Part shown: one piece after another, positions 6,944 through 14,424 of the stretch
Position numbering within the stretch: the stretch's first letter is position 1
Layout: every line of letters begins with the position of its first letter
Program-made: the position numbers and the translations under genes
Notes under the pieces: generated by a model
The model's input: only the letters and a program-made list of their open reading frames with translations
Database searches by the model: none
Told to the model about the DNA's origin: nothing
From: Anaerolinea thermophila
GTDB taxonomy: Bacteria; Chloroflexota; Anaerolineae; Anaerolineales; DRKV01
Reading direction: 5' to 3'
NCBI GenBank assembly: GCA_020722405.1
Contig: DYKW01000022.1
Span: 1 to 15,676 of the forward strand
DNA: 15,676 nucleotides

Positions 6944-6972
6944 GAGAGACCGGAGGAATGCTCCGGTCTCTC
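6944..6972 (-). repeat. Strong intercistronic stem-loop between oppA and oppB
   Basis: GAGAGACCGGAG (6944-6955) and CTCCGGTCTCTC (6961-6972) form a perfect 12-bp stem with a 5-base loop, 17 bases after the oppA stop. No T-run follows on the minus strand, so it is unlikely to be an efficient intrinsic terminator. In binding-protein operons such hairpins commonly protect the upstream binding-protein message from 3' decay and so set its excess over the permeases; that role is inferred here. Confidence 0.75.
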
Positions 6973-6989
6973 GCAAAAGATACAAGGGA

Positions 6990-8846
6990 TTACTTGCCCT
7001 GAGCCGCCAGTTTGGCAGCCATGTCAAGTTTCCAGTTGAAGAAGTCTACACCACCCAACGGCGGGAAGTTGCGGGTCAACCACGGTTTGGTGACTGAGTT
7101 GATGGTGTAGTGGTAGATCGGCGCGTAAGCCGCTTCTTCTGCAGCCAGGAGGCGTTCTGCTTCGGCGTACAGGTCTGCGCGCTTGGCGGGATCTGCTTCC
7201 TGCTGCGCCTGGACGGTCAGTTCATCAAATTTGAGAGGAACGACCTCGGTGCAGGTTGCATCCACACAACCACGGCGCAGGCGATTGGCGCCAGACTGGT
7301 TGTTGAAGACCTCGTGCACCCAGTTGTTCTCATCCGGGTAGTCGGCGCACCAACCTAGACGCCAAATGTGCGGCATCTCTTCCAGCGGGGTGGAGTTCTT
7401 GATGGTCTGCAGGTAAACCTTCCATTCCTGGTTCTCGACCTTGACATCTACACCCAGGACGTCCTTCCACATCTGCTGAATGGCAGCCGCAATCTGGGCG
7501 TGTCCTTCGCTGGTGTTGTGCATCATGGTGATGCCCATCGCATTGAAGTCAGCCAGCGTGATGCCTTTTTCGTCCAGGTAAGCCTGCAGTTGTGCTTTGG
7601 CGTCATCCGGGTTGTAGGGTAGACCAACAGTGCCGGGTTCGGGGGCGCCGAAGATACCAGGAGGTGCAAACGAAGTGGCAGCAACCTGGCCACCCTTGAG
7701 GACGTTGTCGATCAGGCTCTGGCGGTCAATGGATTCCACGAAGGCCTTGCGCACACGCGCGTCATCAAACGGCGGTTTGTTGTTTGTGAAGCCGTAGTAG
7801 TAGGTGCAGGGATTGGGCGCATTGAGATATTGCTGGCTCAGTTCCGGATCGGCTTTGACACGGTCCATTTCGGGCAGCGGCACGCCAGTGCTATCCAGTT
7901 CGTTGTTTTCGTACAGTGCGAAAGCAGTGGAGGCTTCGGTGATCATTACGCCGTGCACGCGTTCGATCTGAACGTTATCGGCATCCACCCACAGGGGGTT
8001 CTTGACCAGGTTGAGTTCACCGCCGTGAATCCAGGCTTCGAGGACATACGGGCCGCTGGTGTTGATGAGACCGGCTTCGGTCCATTTCTCGGCCCATTCG
8101 TCGATAGCCCAAGAGGGCTGAGGCGCATTTACCCACATGCCGGCAATGGCCGGGAAGTAAGCCGCCGGGGTCTGCAGGGTGAACTGGACGGTGGTTGCAT
8201 CCAAGGCTTTGACACCAACATCATCCAGGGTAACGCCTTCTGCGCCACCATTGACGGCTTCGGCGTTCTTGATGATGTAATCGACGTAGGCATAATCAGA
8301 AGCCGTGGCAGGGTCAATGGTGCGCTTGGCGCCATATTCCACATCAAAGGCGGTGACGAAGCGAGGATTGCCATCGGCATCCACAACTTGCGTGGTTTCA
8401 CCGGTTATGGGATCGTATTTCACCCAGGGAATGTCATCGCGCAGATGGAAGGTCCAGGTCTGGCTTCCATCGGCATCTTCCCCGTTCTCCCAGGAGGTGG
8501 CCAGGTAAGGGCTAACTTCGCCGGTTACCGGATCGAACTGGGTCAGGGTGACAAACAAGTTATGGATGACGTCCACAGACGTGGTGTCAGTGGCCAACGC
8601 CGGATCAATGGTCGGCGGCTCGGTGCCGAAGTTCCAGTCCAGTGTGACGGGCTGTTCGACTACAACCGGTTCGGGGGTCACTTCTACGATCTGGGTAACC
8701 ACAACTTGCGCCCCCTCTTTCTCGACGACTTCGGTAACGACGACGGTTTTAATGACCTCAATTTGTTGCGGCTGACAAGCCACGAGCAACATGCTGGCGA
8801 TCATCAGCACCGCAAAAGCAATGCTAAAACTCTTCTTTAGATTCAT
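6990..8846 (-). CDS. oppA: Peptide-type ABC transporter substrate-binding lipoprotein, OppA/DppA family
   Basis: Extracellular ligand receptor of the importer encoded around it. The 618-residue protein has a lipoprotein signal peptide ending LLVAC (lipid Cys24), a Val/Thr/Glu-rich linker (residues about 29-62, ending VTPEP), then the SBP_bac_5 domain beginning VTLDWNFGTEPPTIDPALAT. Typical family landmarks are RDDIPWVKYDPITGE, SGPYVLEAW and the C-terminal WNWK-like FNWKLDMAAKL. Cysteines in the GWCADYPDENNW and RRGCVDATC segments may form a disulfide. An AAGGAG ribosome site lies 9 bases before the ATG. It is preceded by its own promoter and a leader of about 190 bases. Closest functional class is peptide binding, but homologues in this family also bind oligosaccharides or nickel, so the ligand is open. 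Confidence 0.95.
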   Translation of the reverse strand: MNLKKSFSIAFAVLMIASMLLVACQPQQIEVIKTVVVTEVVEKEGAQVVVTQIVEVTPEPVVVEQPVTLDWNFGTEPPTIDPALATDTTSVDVIHNLFVTLTQFDPVTGEVSPYLATSWENGEDADGSQTWTFHLRDDIPWVKYDPITGETTQVVDADGNPRFVTAFDVEYGAKRTIDPATASDYAYVDYIIKNAEAVNGGAEGVTLDDVGVKALDATTVQFTLQTPAAYFPAIAGMWVNAPQPSWAIDEWAEKWTEAGLINTSGPYVLEAWIHGGELNLVKNPLWVDADNVQIERVHGVMITEASTAFALYENNELDSTGVPLPEMDRVKADPELSQQYLNAPNPCTYYYGFTNNKPPFDDARVRKAFVESIDRQSLIDNVLKGGQVAATSFAPPGIFGAPEPGTVGLPYNPDDAKAQLQAYLDEKGITLADFNAMGITMMHNTSEGHAQIAAAIQQMWKDVLGVDVKVENQEWKVYLQTIKNSTPLEEMPHIWRLGWCADYPDENNWVHEVFNNQSGANRLRRGCVDATCTEVVPLKFDELTVQAQQEADPAKRADLYAEAERLLAAEEAAYAPIYHYTINSVTKPWLTRNFPPLGGVDFFNWKLDMAAKLAAQGK

Positions 8847-8902
8847 TTTGTTCTTCTCCTTCCTAAAACAATGTCAGGAAATATGTGAGGAAACGGATGG
8901 CA

Positions 8903-8920
8903 TTACCTTTTGGGTAATAC
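8903..8920 (-). repeat. Short hairpin in the oppA leader
   Basis: Minus strand ATTACC and GGTAAT pair across a CAAAA loop (about 8903-8919). The stem lies about 60 bases before the oppA ATG, between the anti-SD-like motif and the true ribosome site. It might shape ribosome access or act as an mRNA stabiliser. Small, so only moderate confidence that it is functional. Confidence 0.35.
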
Positions 8921-8958
8921 CGTACAATAGGGGAACTACTGTTTTACGGTTCTCTTAG

Positions 8959-8972
8959 AGGGCACCACCTCC
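8959..8972 (-). promoter_or_regulatory. Anti-SD-like motif in the oppA leader
   Basis: Minus strand GGAGGTGGTGCCCT is preceded by GAAA, so GAAAGGAGGTG matches the complement of the conserved 16S rRNA 3' end over 11 bases, yet it lies 113 bases before the oppA start. A GTG within it opens a short frame (GTG CCC TCT AAG AGA ACC GTA AAA CAG TAG). A 13-of-14 copy precedes the stand-alone binding-protein gene, so the element is shared. Confidence 0.5.
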
Positions 8973-9018
8973 TTTCATAAATTACATTAGCGTACCCTTA
9001 TGGAGAACTACATCTTCC

Positions 9019-9038
9019 GGCAAGCCCAAACGGGCGCC
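9019..9038 (-). repeat. Hairpin downstream of oppF
   Basis: GCCC/GGGC around a 4-base loop, extended by GGC/GCC across a two-base bulge, lies about 50 bases past the oppF stop and at the predicted 5' end of the oppA transcript. No T-run follows on the minus strand. It could be a weak transcript end for oppDF or a 5' stabilising hairpin for the oppA mRNA. Confidence 0.35.
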
Positions 9039-9042
9039 TATT

Positions 9043-9071
9043 ATTTTATCACAAAGACGTCTTTTCTTCAA
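9043..9071 (-). promoter_or_regulatory. Sigma-70-type promoter for oppA, with palindromic spacer
   Basis: Minus strand TTGAAG (9066-9071, 4 of 6), a spacer of exactly 17 bases and TAAAAT (9043-9048, 5 of 6), starting 16 bases past the oppF stop codon. The start site would be near 9036. The spacer contains the perfect 12-base palindrome AAAGACGTCTTT (9053-9064), a plausible repressor site. It explains how oppA can be expressed more strongly than oppDF. Confidence 0.6.
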
Positions 9072-9086
9072 AATCTTCTGCGAATA

Positions 9087-10067
9087 CTACACAACGTGAC
9101 AGGCTACCCAGTGGTCAGGTGAAATCTCACGCCACTCAGGTTCTTCCTGGCTACAAATCTCCTGCGCCAGCGGACAGCGCGTGTGGAAACGGCAGCCAGA
9201 AGGCGGATGCACCGGGCTGGGCACGTCACCCGTCAAGATGATACGCCTCCGCTGTCGTTCTACGACCGGGTCGGGAACCGGCACGGCAGAGAGTAAGGCC
9301 TGGGTATAGGGATGCAACGGGTTGGTATACAGTTCATGCCGGTCTGCCAGTTCTACGACCTTGCCCAGGTACATCACCGCTACCCGGTCAGAAATGTGAC
9401 GCACCATGCTCAAATCATGTGCAATGAACAGGTAGGTGAGACCAAACTGCTCCTGCAAATCCTCCAGCAGGTTGACCACCTGTGCCTGGATGGATACATC
9501 CAGCGCCGAGATGGGTTCATCGCAGACGATAAATTCCGGGTTGAGCGCCAACGCCCGCGCAACACCAATGCGCTGCCGTTGCCCACCCGAAAATTCATGC
9601 GGATAGCGATTGATAAAGTATGGATTCAAGCCTACCAGGTCCAGCAATTCTTTGACGCGCTCACGTTGCTCTGTACGCGTCCCAATACGGTGTACTTCCA
9701 ACGGTTCGGCAACGATGTCACCAACCGACATGCGCGGATTAAGGGACGCATAGGGATCCTGGAAGATGATTTGCATATTGCGGCGCATATGACGCAAATC
9801 TTCTCCACCCAATATTGTCAGGTCCTGATCCTTGAAATATATATGCCCAGATGTTGGGCGGTATAGTTGCAGTATCGTGCGTCCGGTGGTTGATTTGCCA
9901 CACCCACTTTCACCTACCAACCCCAGCGTTTCACCCCGTCGGATAAAGAAAGAGATTTTGTCCACCGCCTGCACTGCACCGATCTGACGCTGTACAACAA
10001 TGCCGCGCGTAATCGGGAAATGTTTCGTCAAATTTTCTACTCGAATGAGGACTTGATTTTCACTCAT
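9087..10067 (-). CDS. oppF: Opp/Dpp-type ABC transporter ATP-binding protein, OppF subunit
   Basis: Cytoplasmic ATPase that, with the OppD-type subunit, powers import through OppBC. In its 326 residues the Walker A is GESGCGKST (52-60), the Q-loop FQDP with Gln103, the signature SGGQR (160-164), the Walker B FIVCDE (179-184) and the H-loop in LFIAHDLSMV. The C-terminal oligopeptide-type extension carries GCRFHTRCPLAQEIC and a later WVACH, the cysteine pattern that holds an iron-sulfur cluster in some characterised DppD-type ATPases. The N-terminal KHFPITRG segment is the OppF/DppF hallmark. Its start overlaps the end of oppD by four bases (ATGA), so the two are translationally coupled. Confidence 0.96.
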   Translation of the reverse strand: MSENQVLIRVENLTKHFPITRGIVVQRQIGAVQAVDKISFFIRRGETLGLVGESGCGKSTTGRTILQLYRPTSGHIYFKDQDLTILGGEDLRHMRRNMQIIFQDPYASLNPRMSVGDIVAEPLEVHRIGTRTEQRERVKELLDLVGLNPYFINRYPHEFSGGQRQRIGVARALALNPEFIVCDEPISALDVSIQAQVVNLLEDLQEQFGLTYLFIAHDLSMVRHISDRVAVMYLGKVVELADRHELYTNPLHPYTQALLSAVPVPDPVVERQRRRIILTGDVPSPVHPPSGCRFHTRCPLAQEICSQEEPEWREISPDHWVACHVV

Positions 10068-11059
10068 CGCAATTCACCTGTCTCCATGTCAACCCAACAT
10101 GCCACGCGGTGCTGCGGGGCAAGTTCTTGCAAAGGCGGGTTTTCTACCCGGCACTTATCTTTCACAAATTTGCAACGCGCTGCAAAGGGACAGCCCTTAG
10201 GCAAAGCAATCAAATCGGGCGGCAACCCCTCAATGGTCTCCAGCCTTTGCGTGCGGTCTCCGGTCATATTAGGTAGAGAACGCATCAAGGCCACGGTATA
10301 GGGATGCAACGGATTGGCATACAAATCATCAACCAACGCTTCTTCTACAATATAGCCCGCGTACATCACCAAAATACGATCGGCCAAACCGGCCACAACG
10401 CCCAGGTCGTGCGTAATCCAGATCAGCGCCATGCCAAATTGCTCACGCAGCCGCTTTACCAGGTCTACAATTTGCGCCTGAATGGTAACGTCCAACGCGG
10501 TGGTCGGCTCATCCGCAATCAACAATTTCGGATTGCAGGCCAGTGCCATGGCAATCATGGCTCGTTGGCGCATCCCACCAGAAAACTGATGTGGATAATC
10601 ATTGAGACGATTTTCTGCCTCTGGAATGCCCACCAGTCGCAACAATTCGATGGCGCGCTCGGCAGCCTCTTCATCGTTCAGCCCCAGGTGCAATTTGAGT
10701 GGCTCTTTCAACTGAAAACCAATGGTCAACACCGGGTTGAGCGAAGTCATCGGGTCTTGAAAAATCATTGCTATCTGGCTGCCGCGGATATTGTGCATCT
10801 CCTCCTTAGAGAGTTCTAACAAATTCTTCCCATAAAAATTAATCGCGTCAGCCTTAATGGTGGCGAAATTTTCCGGCAGCAGACGCATAATGGAAAGCAC
10901 CGAAACACTTTTGCCACAACCACTTTCCCCCACGACCCCAATGGCCTCTCCCTCGTGCATGTTGTAAGAAATTCCATTGACCGCATGCACGATGCCGTCC
11001 TGCGTTTTGAAGTCCGTTCGCAGGTTTTTGATTTCTAAAATCACTTTGCGATTATCCAA
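10064..11059 (-). CDS. oppD: Opp/Dpp-type ABC transporter ATP-binding protein, OppD subunit
   Basis: Cytoplasmic ATPase, first gene of the transporter operon. In 331 residues: LRTDFKTQDGIVHAVNGISY, the OppD-type start; Walker A GESGCGKS (44-51); Q-loop FQDP (Gln101); signature SGGMR (160-164); Walker B LLIADE (179-184); and H-loop WITHDLGVV. The C-terminal extension has the cysteines of GCPFAARCKFVKDKC and RVACW. Translation appears to begin at TTG 11059: GGAGG stands 8 bases upstream, the frame has no ATG nearby, and the ATG next to the ribosome site (GGAGGAATG) stops after four codons. It overlaps oppF by four bases. A 5' leader of about 115 bases separates it from its predicted promoter. 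Confidence 0.95.
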   Translation of the reverse strand: MDNRKVILEIKNLRTDFKTQDGIVHAVNGISYNMHEGEAIGVVGESGCGKSVSVLSIMRLLPENFATIKADAINFYGKNLLELSKEEMHNIRGSQIAMIFQDPMTSLNPVLTIGFQLKEPLKLHLGLNDEEAAERAIELLRLVGIPEAENRLNDYPHQFSGGMRQRAMIAMALACNPKLLIADEPTTALDVTIQAQIVDLVKRLREQFGMALIWITHDLGVVAGLADRILVMYAGYIVEEALVDDLYANPLHPYTVALMRSLPNMTGDRTQRLETIEGLPPDLIALPKGCPFAARCKFVKDKCRVENPPLQELAPQHRVACWVDMETGELR

Positions 11060-11088
11060 CGTACATTCCTCCGAATAAATCGTCTTGA

Positions 11089-11100
11089 TGTGAGATCACA
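11089..11100. promoter_or_regulatory. TGTGA/TCACA palindrome in the oppD leader
   Basis: TGTGA and TCACA flank two central bases, 30 bases before the oppD start and about 80 bases past the predicted -10. Arms of this sequence occur in CRP/FNR and some GntR-type sites, but the two-base gap differs from the six-base gap of CRP. If real it would act as a roadblock or repression site. A second short palindrome, GGAAC-CT-GTTCC, lies near 11128-11139. Confidence 0.35.
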
Positions 11101-11181
11101 ACTCAGGAGAGCGTTGCCAACCTACGGAACAGGTTCCAGACGTTTCCATAAAAACTACCGGGCGTTACCCCAGCCTTGCAA

Positions 11182-11210
11182 ACTATACCCCATTCTACCA
11201 AATCTTACAA
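11182..11210 (-). promoter_or_regulatory. Sigma-70-type promoter of the opp operon
   Basis: Minus strand TTGTAA (11205-11210, 4 of 6), a 17-base spacer and TATAGT (11182-11187, 5 of 6). It lies in the 196-base gap between rsgA and oppD, and would start transcription near 11175. This is the only good promoter match in that gap. Confidence 0.6.
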
Positions 11211-11255
11211 TAAACCACTGCAAAATTTACAATTAACTCAGGAAGAAAGTTCAAA

Positions 11256-12176
11256 TCATGCCAATACTTCGTCGGCATCCTCACCTAATCTCATGCGCAC
11301 GTAAGAGCGATAACGACTGGGAGCAATTTTACCTTGTTCTAAAGCCGCCAACACGGCGCACCCTGGTTCATCCAGGTGATGACAATCATTGTAGGTGCAC
11401 AACGACACCAGGTCTCGCATTTCGGGAAAGTAACCGTCCAGTTCCTCCGGCTCTATTTCCCACAAACCCAACGCCTTGATGCCAGGGGTATCGGCTACGT
11501 ACCCCCCACCCTCCAGGGGATACAAGGCGCTCGCCACGGTGGTGTGACGTCCCTTACGGGTAGCATCACTTACGTGACTCACGGCCAACCCCAACCCCGG
11601 TTGGAGGGCATTCAACAAACTGGTTTTTCCCACCCCAGAAGGGCCGGTCAGGGCAGAAATTCGCCCTTGGAGACAAGCCCGCAGGTCATCTAGCCCTGTC
11701 TTCTGGGGAACAGAAGTGTACAGGACGGGATAGCCCAACTGCGCATAGATGGCAAACATCTCACGCGCACGCGCCATTCCCACCAGGTCTACTTTGTTTG
11801 CTACAATGACGGGGGGCACTTCCTGGTTCTCGGCAATCACCAGAAAACGATCTAGCATCCCAAAACGCGGTGCAGGGTGATCACAGGCAAAGGTCAACAG
11901 CACTTGGTCGGGATTGGCAATGATAACCTGTTGATATGTGCCGCGCGGCGTGGGGGCCAGGCGTACCAGCGCCCGTTCGCGCGGTAGTACTTCTTCGATC
12001 ATGCCGGTCTCTTCATCCAGTGGGGAAAAACGTATCCAGTCCCCAATGGCTGCCAAGTCACCGGTGCGTGGTCCGCGTTTCAAACGTCCGCGCAGGCGAC
12101 ACACCCATTGGCATCCGTCTTCGCTTTCTACCGTAAAGAAGCCCGATTGGGAGCGAATGATACGTCCGGTCAGCAT
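11256..12176 (-). CDS. rsgA: Ribosome small-subunit-dependent GTPase A (RsgA/YjeQ)
   Basis: Circularly permuted GTPase that helps late maturation of the 30S ribosomal subunit. In the 306 residues an N-terminal OB-fold (about 1-75) is followed by the permuted G domain in the order G4 NKVD (127-130), G1 GPSGVGKTS (178-186) and G3 DTPG (229-232). The C-terminal zinc-binding motif comprises Cys260, Cys265, His267 and Cys273, all present. The start MLTGRIIRSQSGFF at 12176 matches the family; the frame stays open for 53 more codons upstream, but those overlap the PBP gene. The ATG begins one base after the PBP stop, with AAGGAG 15 bases upstream. Third gene of the maf-PBP-rsgA unit. Confidence 0.96.
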   Translation of the reverse strand: MLTGRIIRSQSGFFTVESEDGCQWVCRLRGRLKRGPRTGDLAAIGDWIRFSPLDEETGMIEEVLPRERALVRLAPTPRGTYQQVIIANPDQVLLTFACDHPAPRFGMLDRFLVIAENQEVPPVIVANKVDLVGMARAREMFAIYAQLGYPVLYTSVPQKTGLDDLRACLQGRISALTGPSGVGKTSLLNALQPGLGLAVSHVSDATRKGRHTTVASALYPLEGGGYVADTPGIKALGLWEIEPEELDGYFPEMRDLVSLCTYNDCHHLDEPGCAVLAALEQGKIAPSRYRSYVRMRLGEDADEVLA

Positions 12177-12177
12177 T

Positions 12178-14424
12178 TCAGGGATTTGTATCTCCTTCAG
12201 ATTCTGGTGTCGGGGTTCTCGGCACCCCAACGCCGGCCTCCCATGGGAAAGCGGTGCGCGAGCCTTGGAAATAAACCTGCACCATGCCACGAAAAATGGG
12301 CGCGGCCACTTCAGAGCCTTCCCCGCCATTCTCAATCAGCACGGCAATGGCGATATCCGGACGGTCTTCCTGCTCCGCAAAGGTGTATCCGGCAAACCAG
12401 GCATGTGGGTCACGCGGGGGGTCTTGTGCCGTACCGGTTTTGCCGGCAATGGGAATGCGGTAATTCTTGCTGTACGAACTCAGCACAAAATAGGCCGTAC
12501 CACGCCGGTCCTCCACCACGCTAGTCATGGCCTGTTGAATGAGTTGCACATTTTCAGGGCTAAGCGGAAGTTGCCCGTCAATCTGGGGGGTAAAGGTATA
12601 GGTAGGCGTCTCTCCTGAGGCAGCGATTTGCTCAATGAGTTGCGGACGATACAACGTTCCGCCATTCCCAATGGCAGCCACAAAACGCGCCACCTGTAAC
12701 GGTGTGACCAGTGTGCCACCTTGCCCAATGGCGTTGTTGACCGCGTCGATGGGTTCTTTCGGGTTCAGGATTTGCCCGGCTGATTCCTCGTCTTCCGGCA
12801 GGCCGTATATGCCGGTGGGACTCCCTAACCCAAAAGCACGCGCCATATCGGCAATGGCTGTGCCCTGCCCGTGGGTAAACAAATCCAGCCCAATGTGCCA
12901 GAAGAAGGGGTTGCACGAACGCATCAACCCCTCCGGCAAGGTAAGTAAGCCGCTGGGTAGCGTCTTTTCATCTCTCAGGTAGTGCTCATAGGTCCAGTCG
13001 TTCAAGCGCAAGCCGGGAATTTCATCGAAGAAGTACCCGCAGTTATAGGTGGTATCGGCGGTGTACAGGCCGCTCTCCAGGGCGGCGGCTATGGTCACAA
13101 TTTTGAAGACCGACCCTAACGGGTACTGCCCCTGGGTAGCGCGGTTCAACAAAGGGGCGTTCTGGTTCCCTAAAAATTCCAGCAACCCCCCACTGTTCGG
13201 GTTGATGTACTCGAAAGCGTTGGGATCGAACCCCGGAGAAGAGGCCATCGCCAGGATGCGTCCGGTATCGCGCTCCATCACGACAATCGCGCCGCTATAC
13301 CCAATCAATGCTTTTTGAGCGGCCAATTGCAAATCGCCGTCCAGGGTGGTGGTGATAGCCTGCGGCACACCGGCCTGTTTCTCCGCCAGTTTGGTGACCA
13401 CTTTACCGTTGGCATCGAAGACGTATAATGCCCCGCCACGCTGCCCGGAAAGGTACGGTTCACCCCAGCGTTCAATGCCGGCCCGGCCAACGCGCTCATC
13501 CAACGCATACCCCTGACGCAGGAAATAGTCTTTTTCGTCACTCTGAATCGCGCTTACGTAACCGACGACATGCGGTGCAGCACCGCTATCGAAATAGTAA
13601 CGTGCCCGATAAGGCTGCAAAATAACACCATCGTAACTGCTCAAGGCACCCTGGTAACGAGCGGCGACCTCAGCGGACAGTTCACCAATCGGCAAGTACC
13701 AGCCGTAGGAGCGGTACAGATCCACGTGCGACCCCAATGTGTTGGGATGCAGATCGGCGCGGCGCCCAAAAATCTGCCATAGCAGGCTGAGCAAATTATC
13801 TTGCTTCTCTTGGCTGACCGCAGCCGCATCCAGCCCGACCGAAACCGCGTCATTCTGGGCAACCAGCGCATGGCCATTGCGATCGTAAATATTCGCCCGC
13901 CCCGGCACATAGCGCTGCATCACCAGCGTATTGCCATCGCTCAGTTGCGGCAAAATCAGCGTGGGAGCCCATTGTACATGCCAGGCACCCTCTTCGAGAG
14001 AAAGGTTCATGACCGTTTCGGCATCAATATCGCCTACCAAGACGCTATGCAAGGTCACGTGATAGGCCACCTGCGCACTGCGCGGATGCACCAGGGATTG
14101 CAAAATTTCACCTTCCACGCCGCTCAGGGCGGCTTCGACAGCGACACCTTTATAAAAGGCTTCGAAATCTTCCTGCGAGATGGCGTCTCGGCTGAGTTGG
14201 GTCAACATGGCATACATGGCGGGGTAATCCTCCGCCTGCCAGGCTTGCAGGTAAGCCTGCGCGGCCGCGCTGACGTCCGGCACCGGCGTAGTGCGTATCT
14301 CCGGTGTAGCCAACACCGGCGTAGGGACGGCACTGGGCGAGGCCGTAGGCGTCGCCGGTGCAGGGTTGCAAGCGCTTGCCAATAATAAAGCCATCAAAAT
14401 AACAATCCAAGACAACCTGTTCAT
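12178..14424 (-). CDS. Penicillin-binding transpeptidase lipoprotein (class B, MecA_N-like domain)
   Basis: Cell-wall D,D-transpeptidase that cross-links peptidoglycan outside the membrane. The 748-residue product begins at an ATG overlapping the maf stop (ATGA); upstream codons in frame lie inside maf. The N-terminal helix ends LLLASAC, so Cys19 is a likely lipid anchor, followed by a Pro/Thr-rich linker. Residues about 50-155 form an NTF2-like domain as in MecA/PBP2a. A dimerisation region with GRANIYDRNGHALV and VGRAGIERWGEPYL comes next, then the transpeptidase: active-site Ser438 in GSVFK (Lys441), SCN at 503-505 and KTG at 662-664. All catalytic motifs are intact. The domain order resembles low-affinity class B enzymes, but the NTF2-like domain alone does not imply beta-lactam resistance. 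It belongs with maf and rsgA in one operon. Confidence 0.94.
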   Translation of the reverse strand: MNRLSWIVILMALLLASACNPAPATPTASPSAVPTPVLATPEIRTTPVPDVSAAAQAYLQAWQAEDYPAMYAMLTQLSRDAISQEDFEAFYKGVAVEAALSGVEGEILQSLVHPRSAQVAYHVTLHSVLVGDIDAETVMNLSLEEGAWHVQWAPTLILPQLSDGNTLVMQRYVPGRANIYDRNGHALVAQNDAVSVGLDAAAVSQEKQDNLLSLLWQIFGRRADLHPNTLGSHVDLYRSYGWYLPIGELSAEVAARYQGALSSYDGVILQPYRARYYFDSGAAPHVVGYVSAIQSDEKDYFLRQGYALDERVGRAGIERWGEPYLSGQRGGALYVFDANGKVVTKLAEKQAGVPQAITTTLDGDLQLAAQKALIGYSGAIVVMERDTGRILAMASSPGFDPNAFEYINPNSGGLLEFLGNQNAPLLNRATQGQYPLGSVFKIVTIAAALESGLYTADTTYNCGYFFDEIPGLRLNDWTYEHYLRDEKTLPSGLLTLPEGLMRSCNPFFWHIGLDLFTHGQGTAIADMARAFGLGSPTGIYGLPEDEESAGQILNPKEPIDAVNNAIGQGGTLVTPLQVARFVAAIGNGGTLYRPQLIEQIAASGETPTYTFTPQIDGQLPLSPENVQLIQQAMTSVVEDRRGTAYFVLSSYSKNYRIPIAGKTGTAQDPPRDPHAWFAGYTFAEQEDRPDIAIAVLIENGGEGSEVAAPIFRGMVQVYFQGSRTAFPWEAGVGVPRTPTPESEGDTNP

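Noticed and set aside
7830..8840. A 336-codon open frame on the plus strand opposite oppA.
   Set aside because: It is an antisense shadow of a clear binding-protein gene. Its translation has no recognisable domain, and its length follows from the codon use of oppA.
12177..12335. Possible 53-codon N-terminal extension of rsgA.
   Set aside because: It lies wholly inside the PBP gene, and RsgA proteins begin at the OB-fold that follows the ATG at 12176.
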